Assembly (NCBI GenBank): GCA_017621705.1 | Contig: JAGASR010000004.1 | Coordinates: 103,634 to 167,633 of the forward strand | Origin: Clostridia bacterium | GTDB taxonomy: Bacteria; Bacillota; Clostridia; Oscillospirales; UBA644 | Reading direction: 5' to 3' | Length of the DNA: 64,000 bases | Shown: one piece after another, positions 29,903-39,127 of the stretch | Layout of the letters: every line of letters starts with the position of its first letter | How positions within the stretch are numbered: the first letter of the stretch is position 1 | Made by a program: the position numbers and the translations under genes | The notes under the pieces: model-generated | The model's database searches: none | Seen by the model: the letters and a program-made list of their open reading frames with translations, nothing else | Told to the model about the DNA's origin: nothing

Positions 29903-30739
29903 TCAGATAATAATTGCAGGCCCCTCGCCCTCGATCGCGTGGTGCTTAACTCCGAGCTTTTCCATCCAGCCACGCACGATGACTGTTTTGAACGTATGAG
30001 TGTTAAATCCCTTGCCTGCATCGTTGTTCCAGAGCCACATCGGAGCCGCCCACATACAGACTTCGGGTCTTATTCTTTTATAGACGTTTTCTCCTGCGCC
30101 GTCCTGACCGTGATGCGCCATCTGAACTATATCGCTTTTCAGTTTATCTCCGTATTCTTCTTCAAGCAGATCGCCTGCGCGAAGTCCAAGGTCACCCAAA
30201 AAAAGCGAAGTCTTTTTATTCGGGAACGTAAATCTGAAAACGACCGATGTGTCGTTTATTCCGATACCCCTTGTGTCTGTTTCTTTTGTCAGCGACAACG
30301 GATCGTTCAGAACGGAGATATTTATCCCGTCAATTTCAAGCTCGTCATACTGCTTTACAACAAAAAACAGATCCGAGTGTGATTCTATAATATCGATAAA
30401 TTCGTTGTTGACATCCATCGGCTCAATTTTATTTAACCATTCTCTCGACGGGAAATTATAATAGATCTTTTCGATCGTCATATCTTTCTGATCTCTTAAT
30501 ATTTCCATAAGAGCGCAGAAATGGTCGTCATGACAATGCGTTATAAGCCACATATCAACGTGGTTTCCGTATTCGCCGATCTTTTCACGTAAATATTCCG
30601 CATCACCCGGACGTCCGCCGTCGATAACGATATTTTTCCCGTTCGGAGTACGGATAATATAAGACATCATCTGAGTATGTGTCATGTTCGGCGCCTGCAG
30701 AATCGAATATCCTCCGAGGCCGATATCCAATGTTTTCAT
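29903..30739 (-). CDS. MBL-fold metallo-hydrolase
   Basis: A 278-residue metallo-beta-lactamase-fold hydrolase. The metal-site motif THCHDDHFCAL is near residue 87, and later metal ligands are likely in FLGDLGLRAGD and MAHHGQDG, in the pattern of the soluble domain of ComEC-type proteins. The substrate is unknown; a phosphodiester or sugar-phosphate is possible. There is no signal peptide. It is the last gene of the operon with the sugar kinase and two SIS proteins, 16 bases after the second SIS gene, behind an AGAGGT site. Confidence 0.85.
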   Translation of the reverse strand: MKTLDIGLGGYSILQAPNMTHTQMMSYIIRTPNGKNIVIDGGRPGDAEYLREKIGEYGNHVDMWLITHCHDDHFCALMEILRDQKDMTIEKIYYNFPSREWLNKIEPMDVNNEFIDIIESHSDLFFVVKQYDELEIDGINISVLNDPLSLTKETDTRGIGINDTSVVFRFTFPNKKTSLFLGDLGLRAGDLLEEEYGDKLKSDIVQMAHHGQDGAGENVYKRIRPEVCMWAAPMWLWNNDAGKGFNTHTFKTVIVRGWMEKLGVKHHAIEGEGPAIII

Positions 30740-30755
30740 TACGCTACCTCTTTCT

Positions 30756-31403
30756 TTACCATCCGAATTCGTCGTAATGAGGCTCGATTACGGTTTTGTT
30801 GTAATCGTTTCCTCCGGGGAAGTTTGCTGATTTGAGAATGCCCGGTGTATAGCCGTCGGCAAGCATTTTTTCTACGCAGACAGAAGTTAAGCTCCACATG
30901 ATATAGTCGCTCGCAATTCCCGATGCCGCCGCAAAACGTGCTTCTATGCCTTCAACTTCAAGCATCGCTTCCGCCGCAGGGGCGCAGTTATCAAGCGTCA
31001 GAGTTGCAAATTCGTAAAGCTTTTTGCCCGATTCGTGGACGGGATCGACCTGTGTTGCGTATGTCATGCTTGTAAAGGCGATAACCTTTATGCCTTTATG
31101 GACGCAGTCCCACGCAAGATCGACAACTTTTTTCGTCCTACCCGAAACGGAAGAAACAAAAAGAATATCGCCCTCTTTGAGCTCCGTTTCTCCTTCTTTG
31201 TATTCTTTATAGAAAATCGGACCGCCGCCGCGGTAGATAAGGTCTTTTTCAATGCCGTGAACGATAAGGCTCAGATAAACTTTGCCGCCGTTTTCGACTG
31301 TTTCGGCAACGAGTTCGCCTGCTTTGACTATATTTTCTCTCTGAGTTTCACGAACAGTTTTTAGAAGTTCGTCAATAGCCGCATGATATCTGTCTATAAG
31401 CAT
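30756..31403 (-). CDS. SIS-domain phosphosugar-binding protein, copy B
   Basis: A 215-residue protein with one SIS fold, related to uncharacterised SIS proteins of the COG4821 type. The phosphosugar loop is ILFVSSVSGRTKKVV. The ending (SANFPGGNDYNKTVIEPHYDE) matches the other SIS protein of the operon (NIDGGDAYNKAVIAEH), so the two are paralogues, perhaps forming a heteromer. Isomerase, deaminase or etherase chemistry on a phosphosugar is possible. An AAAGGAG site precedes ATG 31403. Confidence 0.82.
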   Translation of the reverse strand: MLIDRYHAAIDELLKTVRETQRENIVKAGELVAETVENGGKVYLSLIVHGIEKDLIYRGGGPIFYKEYKEGETELKEGDILFVSSVSGRTKKVVDLAWDCVHKGIKVIAFTSMTYATQVDPVHESGKKLYEFATLTLDNCAPAAEAMLEVEGIEARFAAASGIASDYIMWSLTSVCVEKMLADGYTPGILKSANFPGGNDYNKTVIEPHYDEFGW

Positions 31404-31415
31404 GATCTTTCTCCT

Positions 31416-32156
31416 TTACATATAAAAAATATTATCCTTATGTTCTGCAATTACCGCCTTGTTGTATGCATCGCCGCCGTCGATATTCCCGCTCATGAAA
31501 ACGGGCGGCTTGATGCCTTTTGCCCAAAGGATCTCCGATGCCCTTGCGGTGACGGCGTTGAGTATTGCCGCACCGATGACTGTCGAAGACGATGCTAGTT
31601 TCTGCTCGAAGCCCTCGAGCTTTATCGTCGCATCACCGTGATCTCCGTGGTTATCAATAAGAATATCCGCAAAATCGTGAAGCATCTTTCCCGACGGATG
31701 TCTGGATTTTACGGATGTCGCCGTGTTCATGTTGGTAACGACGATGACCGTCATCCCTTTTTCTTTCGCGCATTCCGCCATATCGATCGTCACCGCATTT
31801 CTGCCTGAGACAGAATGTATTATTATTACGTCGCCCGCTTTGCAAGGCTCATTGTTCAGAATTATTTTGCCGTAACCGGGAATACGTTCCATCTCGCTCG
31901 TCATAGTCGGCGGTGAGATTTCAAGCATCATTCCGGGCGCACGTATCGGGTTTACGGTCACCATGCCCCCTGTTCTGTAAAAAAGCTCCAGAGTTATCAG
32001 CCCTGCATGGTTGCAACCGAAGCCGAAGATCGATCTGCCGTTTTCGTTCGCATCTGCAATGATCGCTGCCGCTTTTTCCATATTCTCGGCTTCTTTTTCG
32101 AAAACTTCCGCCATGATCTCGCTTATTCTGTTGTAATATTGATTTATAACACTCAT
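31416..32156 (-). CDS. SIS-domain phosphosugar-binding protein, copy A
   Basis: A 246-residue single-SIS protein of the COG4821 type. Motifs are FGFGCNHAGLITLELFYRTGG near residue 45 and the phosphosugar-binding VIIIHSVSGRNAVTIDMAE near residue 110. It lies 11 bases after the BadF-type kinase gene and 12 bases before its paralogue, so the kinase product is a reasonable substrate. An AAAGGAG site precedes ATG 32156. The exact reaction cannot be read from the sequence. Confidence 0.85.
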   Translation of the reverse strand: MSVINQYYNRISEIMAEVFEKEAENMEKAAAIIADANENGRSIFGFGCNHAGLITLELFYRTGGMVTVNPIRAPGMMLEISPPTMTSEMERIPGYGKIILNNEPCKAGDVIIIHSVSGRNAVTIDMAECAKEKGMTVIVVTNMNTATSVKSRHPSGKMLHDFADILIDNHGDHGDATIKLEGFEQKLASSSTVIGAAILNAVTARASEILWAKGIKPPVFMSGNIDGGDAYNKAVIAEHKDNIFYM

Positions 32157-32167
32157 GACAGTCTCCT

Positions 32168-33121
32168 TTATTCACATAAATAACAGTCGAATTTATTGCC
32201 TATTTTTCTGCGTATCTCTTCCATTTCCATGCCCTCTCTTCTCGCACGGATAACAACGCAGCCGACAACAGGGTCATGTTTGGCTCGAATTATTTCCATG
32301 TCGGGAAAAACTCCGTGAACCTCATGCGAAAATGCTTCAAACATATATTTGCAGCCTTTCCATGCACCGCCCATTGCGACTATCGGACCTTCTACTGCTT
32401 CGTTTGATCTGTGTATCGCAGCAATTACCTGCAGTGCAAGTTCGTGCGCCGCATGTCTGTAAATATCGAGAGCCACTTTATCGCCCATGTTTGCGGCTTT
32501 TGATGTGATTTTCGTTACCGATGCGATTTCCTGACGGGCGTTTGGATTTCGGTTCATCTTAAAGACGATCTCCCACGGGTTTTCGACTCCGAATTTTTTC
32601 AATATCATTTTGCTCATCATTGTCGGAGGACGTCTGCCGTCATATTCATACATCAAAGCTTTTATCGAGTGCAGGCCGATTTCGTAGCCGCTTCCCTCGT
32701 CACCGAATAAAGGTCCCCAACCGCCGACAAAAGAAATTGCTTTTCCGTTTTTTATAATAAACGCATCGGAGCCCGTTCCCGATAATGCGAGAACCCCCGT
32801 TTCGTAAAACGCCGATGCTATGCCCATATGCGGCTCGTGGCATCTGTTAAAAGACGAAACTTCGCATCTTTCCGATACTGCTTTTTCAAAAATTTCGCCT
32901 GCACCGAGAATGCACAGATCTGCGGATTCTATTTTTTTAACGCCGTCGAGAAGCCCGTCAAGCATTTCATCAATTTCCGCTTTTACGGTTTCCACGGGCT
33001 TGAAGAGCGTCGTCGTGCCTGTCATTTTTCCCGTTTTTATGATATTGAAATCTTCATCGTATAAAACTGCCTGAACTTTGCTTCCGCCGCCGTCTGCGGC
33101 AAGATAATATTTTTTTTCCAC
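32168..33121 (-). CDS. BadF/BadG-type N-acetylglucosamine kinase-like protein
   Basis: A 317-residue sugar kinase of the ASKHA fold. It has the first phosphate loop AADGGGSKVQAVLYDED, the second phosphate motif LSGTGSDAFI and GGWGPLFGDEGSGYEIG, the last being typical of GlcNAc kinases. It would phosphorylate an amino sugar or similar hexose in the cytoplasm. The start is taken as GTG 33121, eight bases after AGAGG; an in-frame GTG at 33130 overlaps that ribosome site. It is the first gene of the kinase-SIS-SIS-MBL operon with a near-consensus promoter. Confidence 0.85.
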   Translation of the reverse strand: MEKKYYLAADGGGSKVQAVLYDEDFNIIKTGKMTGTTTLFKPVETVKAEIDEMLDGLLDGVKKIESADLCILGAGEIFEKAVSERCEVSSFNRCHEPHMGIASAFYETGVLALSGTGSDAFIIKNGKAISFVGGWGPLFGDEGSGYEIGLHSIKALMYEYDGRRPPTMMSKMILKKFGVENPWEIVFKMNRNPNARQEIASVTKITSKAANMGDKVALDIYRHAAHELALQVIAAIHRSNEAVEGPIVAMGGAWKGCKYMFEAFSHEVHGVFPDMEIIRAKHDPVVGCVVIRARREGMEMEEIRRKIGNKFDCYLCE

Positions 33122-33146
33122 AGAGATCACCTCTTTTTCTGAATTA

Positions 33147-33175
33147 ATTATAACAGTTTACTAAGATAAAGTCAA
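33147..33175 (-). promoter_or_regulatory. Promoter of the kinase-SIS-SIS-MBL operon
   Basis: On the - strand, TTGACT (33170-33175) and TATAAT (33147-33152) are 17 bases apart, about 25 bases before the GTG start. Confidence 0.85.
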
Positions 33176-33190
33176 CCCGTTGAAAAATAA

Positions 33191-33223
33191 AAAAGGCTCT
33201 TTTCTCAATAAAAAGAGCCTTTT
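33191..33223 (-). terminator. Terminator after the GH63-like gene
   Basis: The 13-base arms AAAAGGCTCTTTT and AAAAGAGCCTTTT enclose a seven-base loop just past the stop of the GH63-like gene and before the kinase promoter. Confidence 0.9.
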
Positions 33224-33233
33224 ATCTTAATCT

Positions 33234-34961
33234 TTATTTTTTATCGTATTCTCCGCGGAGAAGCATATAAACGCTTGCGGACCATGTGTAACCCGGTGCG
33301 CGCCAGCCCTTACCCGTCAGAGCGTCGAAGTTTTCATAGTTTCCTTTTGCTTTAAGGCAGGACATATCGCAGTATCTCTTTGCAACGGTTTCTGCAAGCT
33401 CGGTGTATCCGCCTTTACGAAGACCGTCAACGAGAAGGTATGTGGACGGAGCCCAGATAGGTCCTCTCCAATATCCGTCGGGATTGTAGTGCTGGCTCGT
33501 CGGCATTTCGGTTGCAAGACCGTTTTCTGTAAGAAAGTCTCTTTCGAGAACAGCTACGAGTTTATCGGATATTTCTTTCGGGAGCATATCGCCGAGAACG
33601 AGCGGCATCATGGAAAGAAGGCTTGTCGGGTTCTCTTCGTGTTCGTGACTGATACTTATCTTGCCGACAAATCGTTCGCCGTTCCAGCTGTGTTCGATAA
33701 GACGGTCAAGCATAGCTTTTGCTTCGTCTTCCCAATATTTTGCATTTTCTTCGTCTTTTAACTCTTTTGCAATTCTTGAAAGAGTGTTCATCTGGAAGAT
33801 AAGGAATGCGGGGAGGTCGGGAGTTTCAACGTAATAACTTGCGTCGAACAGCGTGGAGTTGTCCCAGCCGCTGTCGCAGCCCTGCGGATAATCGGGAATG
33901 CCGTCCCTGTCGGAGTCGCTGTATATTGTCCACCATTCGGTCCATTTCTTGAGCCATGTGTAAACGGTCTTGAGCTCTTCTTCGTCAAATTCGAACATAT
34001 CCATGAGCTTCGAGAAGCACCAACCGTGGATAGGCGGCTTTGTCGTTCCCCAACGGATCTCACAGTCGGGGTTCCACATATCGGGAAGAACGCCTTTTTC
34101 GGTCTGAAGAACGAACGGCGCCATAAACTGATCGAATGCTTTCTGTTTAGCAAATGCTTTATCTTTGGATCTTGCCATTGCAAGCGCATTGAAACAGTGG
34201 TCCCAGCTCCAGACGGAGTTCATGTTCTTTTTCGACATGAGCATCGTGTCTCTCTTGTATATACCGTCTGCGCTTACAAAGCTTGACCAGAGGTTGTACC
34301 ATGTAAGACGTGTGAAATTATCGGTCTGTTCATCAACGCTCTTCAGATCTTCCATGAGCTCTGCAAACTCATTCCATTCTTTTCTTATCTCTGCGGTATC
34401 TTTCTCTGTATCGATATCTTCGGGAATATCTTTGGGTTCTTTTATGGACAGAGTAAGACAAACGTGAAGTTTGCCGTCAACGCATTCAAAAGCCATATCC
34501 TGCTTTGCAATACGTTTTTCATCGGGCTTTCTGAGAATAGTACCCTTACCCGTAAGAACCTTATATGTGGGCTGAAGATTGTAAGGTATCATTATAAAAC
34601 GGAACATATCGGGACCGTATTCCGTACCGTATATCCATTTGTAGCGGGCATCTATACGAAGATCGAGGCCGTCACTGTCTATTATAAGAGTTTCATCGTC
34701 TTTAATATAGAATTTTGCGGATCCGTCTGCTGTTTTGATCGTTACGGCATCAGGTTCAGCTTCGCAAGTAAAGTTCTGCGGTTCTCCGAGACCTACTTTC
34801 AATATAAACATCGTATTTCCGTCAGATCTGAGCTTTGCGTGGTGTATATAAAGTTCGTTGAATTCCGTTCTTTCTTCATTTGCGGGTTTTGCGGAAAGTG
34901 CAAGATTCGCACCGTATCTGCTGAACGGAATGTGTGAAATGTCGATTTTTGTGGTGTACAT
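33234..34961 (-). CDS. GH63-like (alpha/alpha)6-barrel glycoside hydrolase
   Basis: A 575-residue enzyme with a beta-sandwich N-terminal domain (1-190) and an (alpha/alpha)6 catalytic domain of the MGH1/GH63 kind. Key motifs are MNSVWSWDHCFNALA near residue 245 with the candidate catalytic Asp, GVLPDMWNPDCEIRWG, DSGWDNSTLFD near residue 370, and YWRGPIWAPSTYLLVDGL near residue 495. Relatives are alpha-glucosidases, mannosylglycerate hydrolases and debranching-type enzymes, so the substrate is open. There is no signal peptide. An AGAGGAA site precedes ATG 34961. It is preceded in the same direction by the phosphopantetheinyl transferase gene at a 23-base gap. Confidence 0.8.
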   Translation of the reverse strand: MYTTKIDISHIPFSRYGANLALSAKPANEERTEFNELYIHHAKLRSDGNTMFILKVGLGEPQNFTCEAEPDAVTIKTADGSAKFYIKDDETLIIDSDGLDLRIDARYKWIYGTEYGPDMFRFIMIPYNLQPTYKVLTGKGTILRKPDEKRIAKQDMAFECVDGKLHVCLTLSIKEPKDIPEDIDTEKDTAEIRKEWNEFAELMEDLKSVDEQTDNFTRLTWYNLWSSFVSADGIYKRDTMLMSKKNMNSVWSWDHCFNALAMARSKDKAFAKQKAFDQFMAPFVLQTEKGVLPDMWNPDCEIRWGTTKPPIHGWCFSKLMDMFEFDEEELKTVYTWLKKWTEWWTIYSDSDRDGIPDYPQGCDSGWDNSTLFDASYYVETPDLPAFLIFQMNTLSRIAKELKDEENAKYWEDEAKAMLDRLIEHSWNGERFVGKISISHEHEENPTSLLSMMPLVLGDMLPKEISDKLVAVLERDFLTENGLATEMPTSQHYNPDGYWRGPIWAPSTYLLVDGLRKGGYTELAETVAKRYCDMSCLKAKGNYENFDALTGKGWRAPGYTWSASVYMLLRGEYDKK

Positions 34962-34984
34962 AAATTTTCCTCTTTTCTCTTTAT

Positions 34985-35557
34985 TTATGAGACGGAATAA
35001 ACGGCAACAGCCGCTCCGTCTTTGATCTCAAATGTAAAATTATCGGCAAGAGGCGGCAAAAGAACGCCAAAAGAGCTGAACTTTTCGCCCAGACCTTTGC
35101 CTGTAAATTTCGAATATGCCTCTTTCTTTGTCCATACTTCAAAAAAACGTACAGTGTCATCGCCGACGTATTCTCTCTCGTTTTCGGTAAACATTCTTTT
35201 TGAGATATTCAGATTTACGTCTCTTATCTTTTCAATGTCGATACCGACGGACTTATCGGAAACTGCGGCCGCATAATGCGGAAACGAGTGCGAAATGCTG
35301 AAAAACAAACCGTCCGTATTTTTGAAATACGGTTTTCCGTTGCCGTTTCTTTCAAAAATAAGCTCTGCATTTTCGTCTCCGATAAATTCTTTTGCGAGAC
35401 GGACGGCTGCAGCCGAAGCGAAAACGGATATCGCATATTCAGTCTCTTTTTTTCGGGACGACAGTTCTTCGATTCTTTTTTTGTCTAACGTTTTTTCTGC
35501 ATCCGTTAATTTTTCTTTGTAATTTTCGGGCAGAATTCCGATAAATATTTTTTTCAA
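34985..35557 (-). CDS. 4'-phosphopantetheinyl transferase (Sfp type)
   Basis: A 190-residue enzyme that would transfer phosphopantetheine from CoA to a carrier protein. The metal and CoA motifs are VGIDIEKIRD near residue 105 and FFEVWTKKEAYSKFTGKGL near residue 140, as in the Sfp/AcpT group. It is shorter than Sfp (224), but both conserved motifs are intact. Translation probably starts at TTG 35557 after AAGGA. No carrier protein, fatty-acid or peptide synthase gene is near. Confidence 0.85.
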   Translation of the reverse strand: MKKIFIGILPENYKEKLTDAEKTLDKKRIEELSSRKKETEYAISVFASAAAVRLAKEFIGDENAELIFERNGNGKPYFKNTDGLFFSISHSFPHYAAAVSDKSVGIDIEKIRDVNLNISKRMFTENEREYVGDDTVRFFEVWTKKEAYSKFTGKGLGEKFSSFGVLLPPLADNFTFEIKDGAAVAVYSVS

Positions 35558-35741
35558 GCCGTTTGTTCCTTCAGACAGTATGATTGTATTTTAAAAAATT
35601 TTATCATAATAAAACCGTGATGTCAATAGGCTTTTTGCGGTTTTGTGAATATTGCCGAAAGCCTTGTTTTCATCGTATAATCCGACGTTCGGGATTTCTG
35701 TGGCACAATTCCGAAAATGATTTAAAACGACAAAAATCTTC

Positions 35742-35770
35742 TTGACTTTCCATTGTAAAAAAGGTATAAT
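35742..35770 (+). promoter_or_regulatory. Promoter of lgt and the genes after it
   Basis: TTGACT (35742-35747) and TATAAT (35765-35770) are 17 bases apart, about 70 bases before lgt. The next eleven genes lie in the same direction with gaps of 42 bases or less or with overlaps. Confidence 0.85.
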
Positions 35771-35837
35771 AAATTGTGGTAATCTGATAAAGTATACCCT
35801 TTGATCTAAATGATAAAAAATTAAAGAGGATTTTGAA

Positions 35838-36896
35838 ATGACAGCAACAACTAACATCATCGAATTTCCCAATCTCGGGTTGTACGATCTTCGTATCGAC
35901 CGTGTCGCAATCAGCGATCTTTTCGGTACGGGGCTCGATATTTATTGGTACGCGATAATCATAACTCTCGGCATGGTTCTCGCCCTCTCTTTCTGTATGT
36001 GGCGCGCAAAAGATTTCGGTCTCAAGAGCGATAACGTAATCGACGTCGCACTCTGGGCAGTTCCGTTCGGACTTATCGGCGCACGTATTTATTATGTTCT
36101 GATGAGACTTGATACGTTCGAATCTTTCTGGGAAATGATAAATTTCCGCAACGGCGGTCTTGCGATCTACGGCGGCATCATTGCAGGTTTCCTCACGGGC
36201 CTTATTTTCTGCCATATCAAAAAGATAAATATTCTCGCAATGTTCGACTGCGCATCGTTCGGCTTCTTTATCGGTCAGGCTATCGGCAGATGGGGCAATT
36301 TCGTCAACGGCGAAGCATACGGCTCAAACACAACCCTTCCTTGGGGCATGACCATTCAGCGCTATTATCTCGATTCCAAAACAAACGAAGTCGCACTTTC
36401 CGACTATATTGTCGGTCCCGCACATCCAACTTTCCTTTATGAATCTCTCTGGAATATCATCGGTCTTCTGATTGCCGTATTTATCATCAGAAAGCTCAAA
36501 AGAGAGCACGGCGAATGCTTCTTCTTCTATATGGGCTGGTACGGTCTCGGCAGAGCGTTTATCGAAGGCCTCCGTATGGACAGCCTCATGATATTTGATC
36601 TTATCAGAGTTTCTCAGCTTCTCGGCATCGTATTTTTTGTTGTCAGCGTTGTCTGCTTCGTTCTTATCCGTCTCGGTGTATGGCGCCGTTTCTGGGAAAA
36701 ACAGGAAGAAAAGAAACGTATCAAAGAAGGCTATTATTCTCCCGTTTTTGAACATGACGGTGCAGAGATCATCGAAGAAGACGGCATTACCGAAACCGAC
36801 CTTTTCGTTGCATCTCTCGAAGCTCATAAAGGTGTCTCCCAGTCCGATGACGACGGCGGCATTTTCTCTTCCGATAATAATAACAACAATAAATAA
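35838..36896 (+). CDS. lgt: Prolipoprotein diacylglyceryl transferase
   Basis: A membrane enzyme that moves diacylglycerol from phosphatidylglycerol to the lipobox Cys of prelipoproteins. About seven membrane segments are visible, with the Lgt signature region GFFIGQAIGRWGNFVNGEAYG near residues 145-165 containing the key Arg and Asn, and earlier RNGGLAIYGGII. At 352 residues it is longer than usual owing to an acidic, Asn-rich tail of about 60 residues. An AAAGAGG site precedes ATG 35838. Two lipoprotein candidates lie further along the same gene series. Confidence 0.95.
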   Translation: MTATTNIIEFPNLGLYDLRIDRVAISDLFGTGLDIYWYAIIITLGMVLALSFCMWRAKDFGLKSDNVIDVALWAVPFGLIGARIYYVLMRLDTFESFWEMINFRNGGLAIYGGIIAGFLTGLIFCHIKKINILAMFDCASFGFFIGQAIGRWGNFVNGEAYGSNTTLPWGMTIQRYYLDSKTNEVALSDYIVGPAHPTFLYESLWNIIGLLIAVFIIRKLKREHGECFFFYMGWYGLGRAFIEGLRMDSLMIFDLIRVSQLLGIVFFVVSVVCFVLIRLGVWRRFWEKQEEKKRIKEGYYSPVFEHDGAEIIEEDGITETDLFVASLEAHKGVSQSDDDGGIFSSDNNNNNK

Positions 36897-36929
36897 CTCT
36901 TAATTCACAAACAAAGAAGGAATTTCATC

Positions 36930-37775
36930 ATGGCTAATATAATTGACGGTAAACTCGTTTCCGCTCGTCTGCGCGAAGAAATAAAAGCAGAAGTATCCAC
37001 TCTTGCAGCCGAAGGCAGAGCTCCCGGTCTTGCAGTAATTCTTGTAGGCGAAGACCCCGCATCTCAGGTTTATGTAAGAAATAAAGAAAAAGCTTGCGAA
37101 GAAGTAGGCTTTTATTCCGAAAAATATCTCCTCGACGAAAAAACCGAGGAATCCGAGCTTCTCGCCCTTATCGAAAAGCTCAATAAAGATCCGAAGATCG
37201 ACGGCATTCTCGTCCAGTCTCCCGTTCCGAAACATATCGATTATAAAAAAGTTGTCGATACCATCGATCCTTCGAAGGACGTCGATGCGTTCTCTCCCGT
37301 AAATGTCGGCAAAATAATGCTCGGCGAATACGATCTTGCGCCCTGCACTCCCGCAGGCGTTATGGAACTTATCAGATCCACCGGTACCGAGATCTCCGGT
37401 AAAAACTGCGTAGTTATCGGCAGAAGCAATATTGTCGGCAAACCCATGGCAATGCTTCTCCTTCATGCAAACGGCACCGTTACTGTCTGCCATTCTAGAA
37501 CCGCTAACCTCAAAGAGGTCACCCGTAATGCCGATATCCTCGTTGCCGCAGTAGGTAAGGCAGATTTCGTCACCGCAGATATGATCAAACCCGGCGCAGT
37601 TGTTATCGACGTAGGTATGAACAGAAATTCTGAAGGCAAGCTCACCGGTGACGTCGCTTTTGCAGAAGCCGAAAAAGTCGCTTCTTTCATAACTCCCGTT
37701 CCCGGCGGCGTAGGTCCGATGACTATTACAATGCTGCTCAAAAACACTCTTACAGCAAGGAAATTACATGAATGA
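36930..37775 (+). CDS. folD: Bifunctional methylenetetrahydrofolate dehydrogenase/cyclohydrolase
   Basis: A 281-residue cytoplasmic enzyme that interconverts 5,10-methylene-THF, methenyl-THF and 10-formyl-THF with NADP. Signatures are [17 protein letters not shown] (catalytic Lys region near residue 54), [25 protein letters not shown] for the nucleotide, and the end [15 protein letters not shown]. An AAGGAA site precedes the start. Its stop overlaps the start of citrate synthase by four bases, so translation is coupled. Confidence 0.97.
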   Translation: MANIIDGKLVSARLREEIKAEVSTLAAEGRAPGLAVILVGEDPASQVYVRNKEKACEEVGFYSEKYLLDEKTEESELLALIEKLNKDPKIDGILVQSPVPKHIDYKKVVDTIDPSKDVDAFSPVNVGKIMLGEYDLAPCTPAGVMELIRSTGTEISGKNCVVIGRSNIVGKPMAMLLLHANGTVTVCHSRTANLKEVTRNADILVAAVGKADFVTADMIKPGAVVIDVGMNRNSEGKLTGDVAFAEAEKVASFITPVPGGVGPMTITMLLKNTLTARKLHE

Positions 37776-39124
37776 ACAATTTCTCCAATATCTCCCCCGA
37801 ATTATATGAACTCTCCGAAAAATGTATAAACAGAATAGACCCTGCACTTTATGCGAAATATGATGTAAAACGCGGTCTTCGCGATATTTCGGGTAAAGGC
37901 GTCATGGCAGGTCTTACCGAGATAGGCGACGTAAAAGCGTATGAAGTCGAAAACGGTGAGCTTATCCCCTGTGAAGGTAAACTCTATTACAGAGGATATG
38001 AGATTCGCGATCTCGTTAACGGCTTCGTTTCGCAGAACCGTTTCGGCTTTGAAGAGATAACGTATCTTCTCCTTTTCGGCGAACTTCCCACGGCAGATCA
38101 GCTCGAAACTTTCAAATCCGTACTTTCCGATTACAGAACGCTTCCCACCCATTTCGTCCGTGATATCATCATGAAGGCTCCGAGCCTTGATATGATGAAT
38201 ACCCTTGCGCGCAGCGTTCTTACAATGTATTCCTACGATAAAAACCCCGACGATACTTCCATCAAGAACGTTCTCCGTCAGTGTCTCGAGCTTATTGCGC
38301 TTTTCCCGCTCTTTTCCGTTTACGGTTATCAGACTTACCGTTATTACCACGATAACCAGAGCCTCTTTATCCATGCACCGAGACCCGAGCTTTCCACTTC
38401 CGAAAATATTCTCTATTTACTTCGTCCCGACTGCTCTTATTCCGAGCTTGAAGCGAAGATCCTCGACCTTGCGCTCGTTCTTCATGCGGAACACGGCGGC
38501 GGTAATAACTCGACTTTCACTACCCGTGTCGTAACTTCTTCTCTTACCGATACTTATTCCGCGATCGCTTCCGCTCTCGGTTCGCTGAAAGGACCCCGTC
38601 ACGGCGGCGCGAATATCAAAGTCACACAGATGTTCGAGGATATGAAGCAGACCGTCAAAAACTGGAAAGACGAAGATGAAGTTGCAGCATATCTCGGCGA
38701 TCTTCTCGATAAAAAAGCATTTGATAAAAGCGGACTTATTTACGGTATGGGTCATGCCGTTTATTCGCTTTCCGACCCCAGAGCGCAGATCTTCAAGCAG
38801 TATGTCGAAGCTCTTTCAAAGGAAAAAGGCCTTACCGAAGAATACGAACTTTACGCTCTGGTCGAACGTCTCGCTCCGCAGATCATCGGTGAAAAACGTC
38901 GTATGTATAAAGGCGTCAGTGCGAATATCGACTTTTACAGTGGTTTTGTTTATTCCATGCTCGGTCTTCCCAAAGAGCTTTATACTCCCATTTTCGCAAA
39001 CGCACGTATCGTCGGTTGGTCTGCGCACAGAATAGAAGAAATTCTCAGCAACGGCAAGATCATCCGACCCGCATATAAAAACGTAACGAAAACACGTTCC
39101 TATATCTCTCTCGAGGATAGATAA
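37772..39124 (+). CDS. Citrate/2-methylcitrate synthase family protein
   Basis: A 450-residue enzyme expected to condense acetyl-CoA with oxaloacetate. Active-site blocks are [18 protein letters not shown] near residue 232 (His), [25 protein letters not shown] (His) and [13 protein letters not shown] (Asp/Phe region). The opening [17 protein letters not shown], the HGGGNNSTF block and the length fit the long citrate synthases of Clostridia. It overlaps folD by ATGA. No aconitase or isocitrate dehydrogenase is near, so it may feed glutamate synthesis through a partial TCA path. Confidence 0.93.
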   Translation: MNNFSNISPELYELSEKCINRIDPALYAKYDVKRGLRDISGKGVMAGLTEIGDVKAYEVENGELIPCEGKLYYRGYEIRDLVNGFVSQNRFGFEEITYLLLFGELPTADQLETFKSVLSDYRTLPTHFVRDIIMKAPSLDMMNTLARSVLTMYSYDKNPDDTSIKNVLRQCLELIALFPLFSVYGYQTYRYYHDNQSLFIHAPRPELSTSENILYLLRPDCSYSELEAKILDLALVLHAEHGGGNNSTFTTRVVTSSLTDTYSAIASALGSLKGPRHGGANIKVTQMFEDMKQTVKNWKDEDEVAAYLGDLLDKKAFDKSGLIYGMGHAVYSLSDPRAQIFKQYVEALSKEKGLTEEYELYALVERLAPQIIGEKRRMYKGVSANIDFYSGFVYSMLGLPKELYTPIFANARIVGWSAHRIEEILSNGKIIRPAYKNVTKTRSYISLEDR

Positions 39125-39127
39125 ATA

